Below are positions 7,922 through 9,411 of a DNA stretch of 9,411 nt, in pieces (the stretch's first letter is position 1; each line of letters starts with the position of its first letter). This stretch comes from Lactobacillales bacterium (lineage in GTDB: Bacteria; Bacillota; Bacilli; Lactobacillales; Vagococcaceae), in NCBI GenBank assembly GCA_015655485.1, contig JAATEZ010000208.1:1-9411 (forward strand). Direction: 5' to 3'. The position numbers were made by a program, and so were the translations under genes. The notes beneath the pieces were generated by a model that saw only the letters and a list, made by a program, of their open reading frames with translations, was not told the origin of the DNA and made no database searches.

Positions 7922-7949
7922 AGTATAGCACAAAGTAATAAAGAACAAA
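7922..7949 (-). promoter_or_regulatory. Promoter of the ABC exporter operon
   Basis: On the minus strand an extended -10, TGC-TATACT (7922-7930), is preceded 16 bases upstream by a weak -35-like TTTGTT (7944-7949). The predicted transcript start near 7915 gives a leader of about 70 bases before the ATPase ATG at 7843. The extended TGn element makes up for the poor -35. No recognised operator is visible. Confidence 0.5.
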
Positions 7950-8115
7950 TCAGGATAGAAGAGGTATTTTGAATCAGCTCACAAAAAAATTGGATCAGCC
8001 AATATTGGCAGCTGTTTCCATCTTTTTTCTATGAATCACAAACAAAGACTGAGTTTGTTTCATCTATTTCTAACAAATATTGTCAGGACAAGAATTATGT
8101 TTAGGGAGTGGGCAG
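7950..8115. other. Gene-free spacer upstream of the ABC exporter promoter
   Basis: No credible coding sequence is seen on either strand. It holds a 12-base perfect palindrome, GCCAATATTGGC (7998-8009), about 50 bases upstream of the exporter -35, and an A+T-rich inverted repeat (AAACAAA 8040-8046 with TTTGTTT 8054-8060). Either could be a protein-binding site, but there is no supporting evidence. Confidence 0.5.
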
Positions 8116-8169
8116 AAAAAAGGTCTCTTTGTCCAATCAGTATCGATACTGATTGGACAGAGAGGCTTT
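8116..8169 (-). terminator. Strong intrinsic terminator of the PepSY-GNAT transcript
   Basis: A 28-base perfect palindrome (8131-8158, centre between 8144 and 8145) is extended outward by imperfect pairing (three G-T wobbles) to a stem running from 8120 to 8169. On the minus strand it is followed by a run of six T (complement of A at 8116-8121). It begins 8 bases after the GNAT pseudogene stop (8177-8179), so it ends that transcript before it reaches the exporter operon promoter. Confidence 0.85.
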
Positions 8170-8176
8170 AGTTTTG

Positions 8177-8572
8177 TCATGATTGGCCGATGTCTTTGAT
8201 CATAAGTAAGCATGGAGAATCTTTCGACCAGAGTGCTGGAAATTCTTCTAAAGGAAGAAAGCCTGATTTTTCATAAAATAAACGTGTTTTTTTGTAGTAA
8301 GGATCTGGGTGGCCGGCCGCTAAAGTTTTTACTTGTAAAAACTTGATAGCACGGATTTTTCCCCAGCGCTCTGTTCAAAATGTTGCTTTAAAGAAACAAA
8401 ACCGATGCTCTCTTTTTTTGCGGATCACAATAATCGGCAGCTGCGCCGCATCTTTGATATACGCTTCTAAAGATTCGGGGATACCGAACCATTCGGGCAA
8501 GTCTTCAAGGATGCGGCGGATCATTTTTTCTTTTTCAAAAGAAGTAAACGAATCTTCTTGCGGATAGCCCAT
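8177..8572 (-). pseudogene. GNAT family N-acetyltransferase, broken and internally deleted
   Basis: This gene once encoded an acetyl-CoA-dependent N-acetyltransferase. The ATG at 8572 has a good AAGGAGA site and opens a frame that stops after 65 codons. Reading on across a seven-base homopolymer (8413-8419) restores family sequence, SIGFVSLKQHFEQSA. Near 8358-8368 the frame changes again to IRAIKFLQVKTLAAGHPDPY and then GFLPLEEFPALW up to a TGA at 8177-8179. These blocks match, from memory, a GNAT group ending in TLW/ENPCLLM. Between HFEQSA and the KFLQVKTL block, relatives carry about 30 residues with the acetyl-CoA-binding (Q/R)xxGxG loop; here only a few residues remain. This is therefore a real internal deletion (whose length may cause the second frame change), not just a sequencing slip. 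It follows the PepSY-like gene by 53 bases on the same strand. The substrate is unknown. Confidence 0.8.
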
Positions 8573-8625
8573 TAATATTCTCCTTAAAAATCCAGTTCCG
8601 GCTTTGTGAATGAATCGGCCTCTTA

Positions 8626-8958
8626 TTACAGGCGATAGATATCTAAAACAGTTCCTGTATAAGCATCAGCAATGAATTCATATTGAACCAATTCTTCATC
8701 CTCTTTGCGTGTGATCCCGCCAGTATAGGTTTTTGATTTGATCGCAAATTTTTGCAAAGGTTTTTTTTCGAACTGGATCCAAGAGCCTTCGATGGGACCT
8801 TCTTTTAAGAAAGCTTCCTTTATTTTACTTAAAACTTCATCAGCATTCATGGCTTTTTGGTTCAGGTACCAAAAAGCAGAAGCAAGCCCTCCTAATACGC
8901 CGACACCAAGACCTAAAGCCAGACCATTTTTAAAATACATTACTTGATCGTCCTGCAT
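8626..8958 (-). CDS. Small membrane-anchored PepSY-like protein
   Basis: A 110-aa protein with a single glycine-rich N-terminal membrane segment (about residues 9-32, NGLALGLGVGVLGGLASAFWYL), best read as an uncleaved anchor with the rest outside the cell. Residues 38-110 resemble one PepSY-type repeat: an amphipathic helix NADEVLSKIKEAF, a beta region, and the ending EFIADAYTGTVLDIYRL, where the D-A-Y-T-G turn is typical of PepSY domains. PepSY domains are associated with protease inhibition or regulation, but no role is known for this small type, so function is inferred only at that level. ATG 8958 is preceded by AAAGGAG at about 10 bases; an in-frame ATG at 8940 has no such site. It is divergent from pepA, an arrangement I believe recurs in enterococci. 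Confidence 0.82.
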   Translation of the reverse strand: MQDDQVMYFKNGLALGLGVGVLGGLASAFWYLNQKAMNADEVLSKIKEAFLKEGPIEGSWIQFEKKPLQKFAIKSKTYTGGITRKEDEELVQYEFIADAYTGTVLDIYRL

Positions 8959-9043
8959 GCTATTTATTCTCCTTTCGACTTCTCAAATAGAATTTTTTCC
9001 ACTATTATTTAAAAGTTTTCGTTGATTTTCCGTTTGCATACCT

Positions 9044-9052
9044 ATTGTAGCA
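9044..9052 (-). promoter_or_regulatory. Extended -10 promoter of the PepSY-like gene
   Basis: On the minus strand TGC-TACAAT (9044-9052) forms an extended -10 element. No good -35 is seen at standard spacing. The predicted leader is about 78 bases before the ATG at 8958. Confidence 0.45.
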
Positions 9053-9081
9053 TAAAACAAGCGAAATCTGGAATGACAAAG

Positions 9082-9112
9082 TTGTGAAAAATAAAGAATA
9101 TTACGTTATAAT
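9082..9112 (+). promoter_or_regulatory. Promoter of pepA
   Basis: A perfect TATAAT (9107-9112) is preceded by a weak -35-like TTGTGA (9082-9087, spacer 19) or GTGAAA (9084-9089, spacer 17). The predicted transcript start is near 9119, giving a leader of about 44 bases before the ATG at 9163. Confidence 0.6.
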
Positions 9113-9140
9113 AGAGAAAAGATGAGAAAGGAGTTATCTG

Positions 9141-9152
9141 TTGGTTAGATAA
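9141..9152 (+). other. Possible three-codon leader reading frame before pepA
   Basis: The strongest ribosome binding site here, AAAGGAG (9127-9133), lies about 29 bases from the pepA ATG, too far to serve it directly. It is 7 bases from a TTG that opens TTG GTT AGA TAA. Ribosomes could start there, stop, and re-initiate at ATG 9163, or pepA may use the weaker AAGTGAAG at 9153-9160. No alternative in-frame pepA start with good spacing is visible. Confidence 0.3.
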
Positions 9153-9162
9153 AAGTGAAGAT

Positions 9163-9411
9163 ATGGAAGAAAAAACTTATCAGCGAATTAAAGAATTAAC
9201 TCAATTGCAGGGAACCAGCGGTTTTGAAGAAGATATTCGCGAATACTTGGCTCAGCAAATGATTTCTTTGGTCGATGAGATCGATTACGATGGCTTGGGA
9301 GGAATTTTCGGCATCAGGCATCATAAAGATTCAGAGGCTCCTAGGATCATGGTAGCGTCCCATATGGATGAGGTGGGATTTTTGATCACAAGAATCAAAG
9401 AAAACGGCTTA
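9163..9411 (+). CDS. pepA: Glutamyl aminopeptidase PepA (M42), 5' part only
   Basis: The first 83 residues of a dinuclear-metal M42-family aminopeptidase; the gene runs off the right edge (the full family length is about 355 aa). PepA of lactic acid bacteria is cytoplasmic, forms large tetrahedral complexes, and removes N-terminal Glu or Asp (more weakly others) from peptides. Visible family features are LQGTSGFEEDIREYL (15-29), the DGLGGIFGIR strand (43-52) and VASHMDEVGFLITRI (64-78). In the last block His67 is the expected first metal ligand and Asp69 the assisting residue. ATG 9163 is chosen from the family N-terminus; its ribosome binding site is weak (AAGTGAAG, 9153-9160). It has its own TATAAT promoter and is divergent from the PepSY-like gene. 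The remaining metal and catalytic residues lie outside the window, so intactness cannot be judged. Confidence 0.93.
   Translation, partial: MEEKTYQRIKELTQLQGTSGFEEDIREYLAQQMISLVDEIDYDGLGGIFGIRHHKDSEAPRIMVASHMDEVGFLITRIKENGL

Noticed and set aside
7844..7948. N-terminal 35-residue extension of the ABC ATPase
   Set aside because: It lies upstream of the strong AAGGAGG site, overlaps the predicted promoter and matches no ABC domain.
7998..8009. GCCAATATTGGC palindrome as an operator
   Set aside because: It is a single short palindrome about 50 bases upstream of the promoter with no second copy and no regulator gene nearby; too little to call.
8343..8567. 74-codon + strand open frame opposite the GNAT pseudogene
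   Set aside because: It is the shadow of the decayed acetyltransferase; its translation is not protein-like and it has no ribosome binding site.
1..9411. CRISPR array, toxin-antitoxin pair, insertion sequence, prophage or defence island
   Set aside because: No direct repeat arrays, transposase or integrase sequence, terminal inverted repeats or defence-gene motifs were seen on either strand.

Overview
The window looks like chromosomal DNA of a low-GC Firmicute, probably of the order Lactobacillales and perhaps Enterococcus. The evidence is A+T-rich DNA, strong AAGGAG-type ribosome binding sites, TATAAT and extended -10 promoters, long terminator hairpins, and a lactic-acid-bacterial PepA glutamyl aminopeptidase gene next to a small PepSY-like membrane protein gene. 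The genus is inference from gene content.

Left part (1-4921, + strand): the 3' part of a carbohydrate operon. It holds two MalF/MalG-type ABC importer permeases followed by a cytosolic GH38 alpha-mannosidase of the long (about 1040 aa) Ams1/MAN2C1-like class. The substrate-binding protein and regulator presumably lie upstream of the window. The expected pathway is import of mannose-containing oligosaccharides followed by cleavage inside the cell. The first permease is broken: its frame shifts near base 757 and the native C-terminus continues in another frame to base 928. As written, the importer is therefore probably non-functional while the mannosidase is intact.

Middle (4922-5486): a convergent intergenic region of about 565 bases with a strong bidirectional terminator hairpin. 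It also holds a second, imperfect inverted repeat with an alternative pairing, and two start-poor but protein-like open stretches on the minus strand that may be gene remnants.

Right-middle (5487-7950, - strand): a two-gene ABC exporter operon. The ATPase comes first and the large polytopic permease second, with an ATGA start/stop overlap, a good ribosome binding site and an extended -10 promoter.

Right (8120-8958, - strand): a PepSY-like membrane-anchored protein gene followed by a GNAT acetyltransferase pseudogene and a very strong terminator. The GNAT gene has two frame breaks and appears to have lost the acetyl-CoA-binding segment. Divergently, at the right edge, pepA starts at 9163 and runs off the window. 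Its strong Shine-Dalgarno sequence sits too far upstream and instead serves a tiny TTG-GTT-AGA-TAA reading frame.

I found no CRISPR array, tRNA, rRNA, insertion sequence or recognisable defence system. The most notable observations are the two decayed genes, the importer lesion beside an intact mannosidase, the pepA leader arrangement and the unexplained convergent intergenic region.
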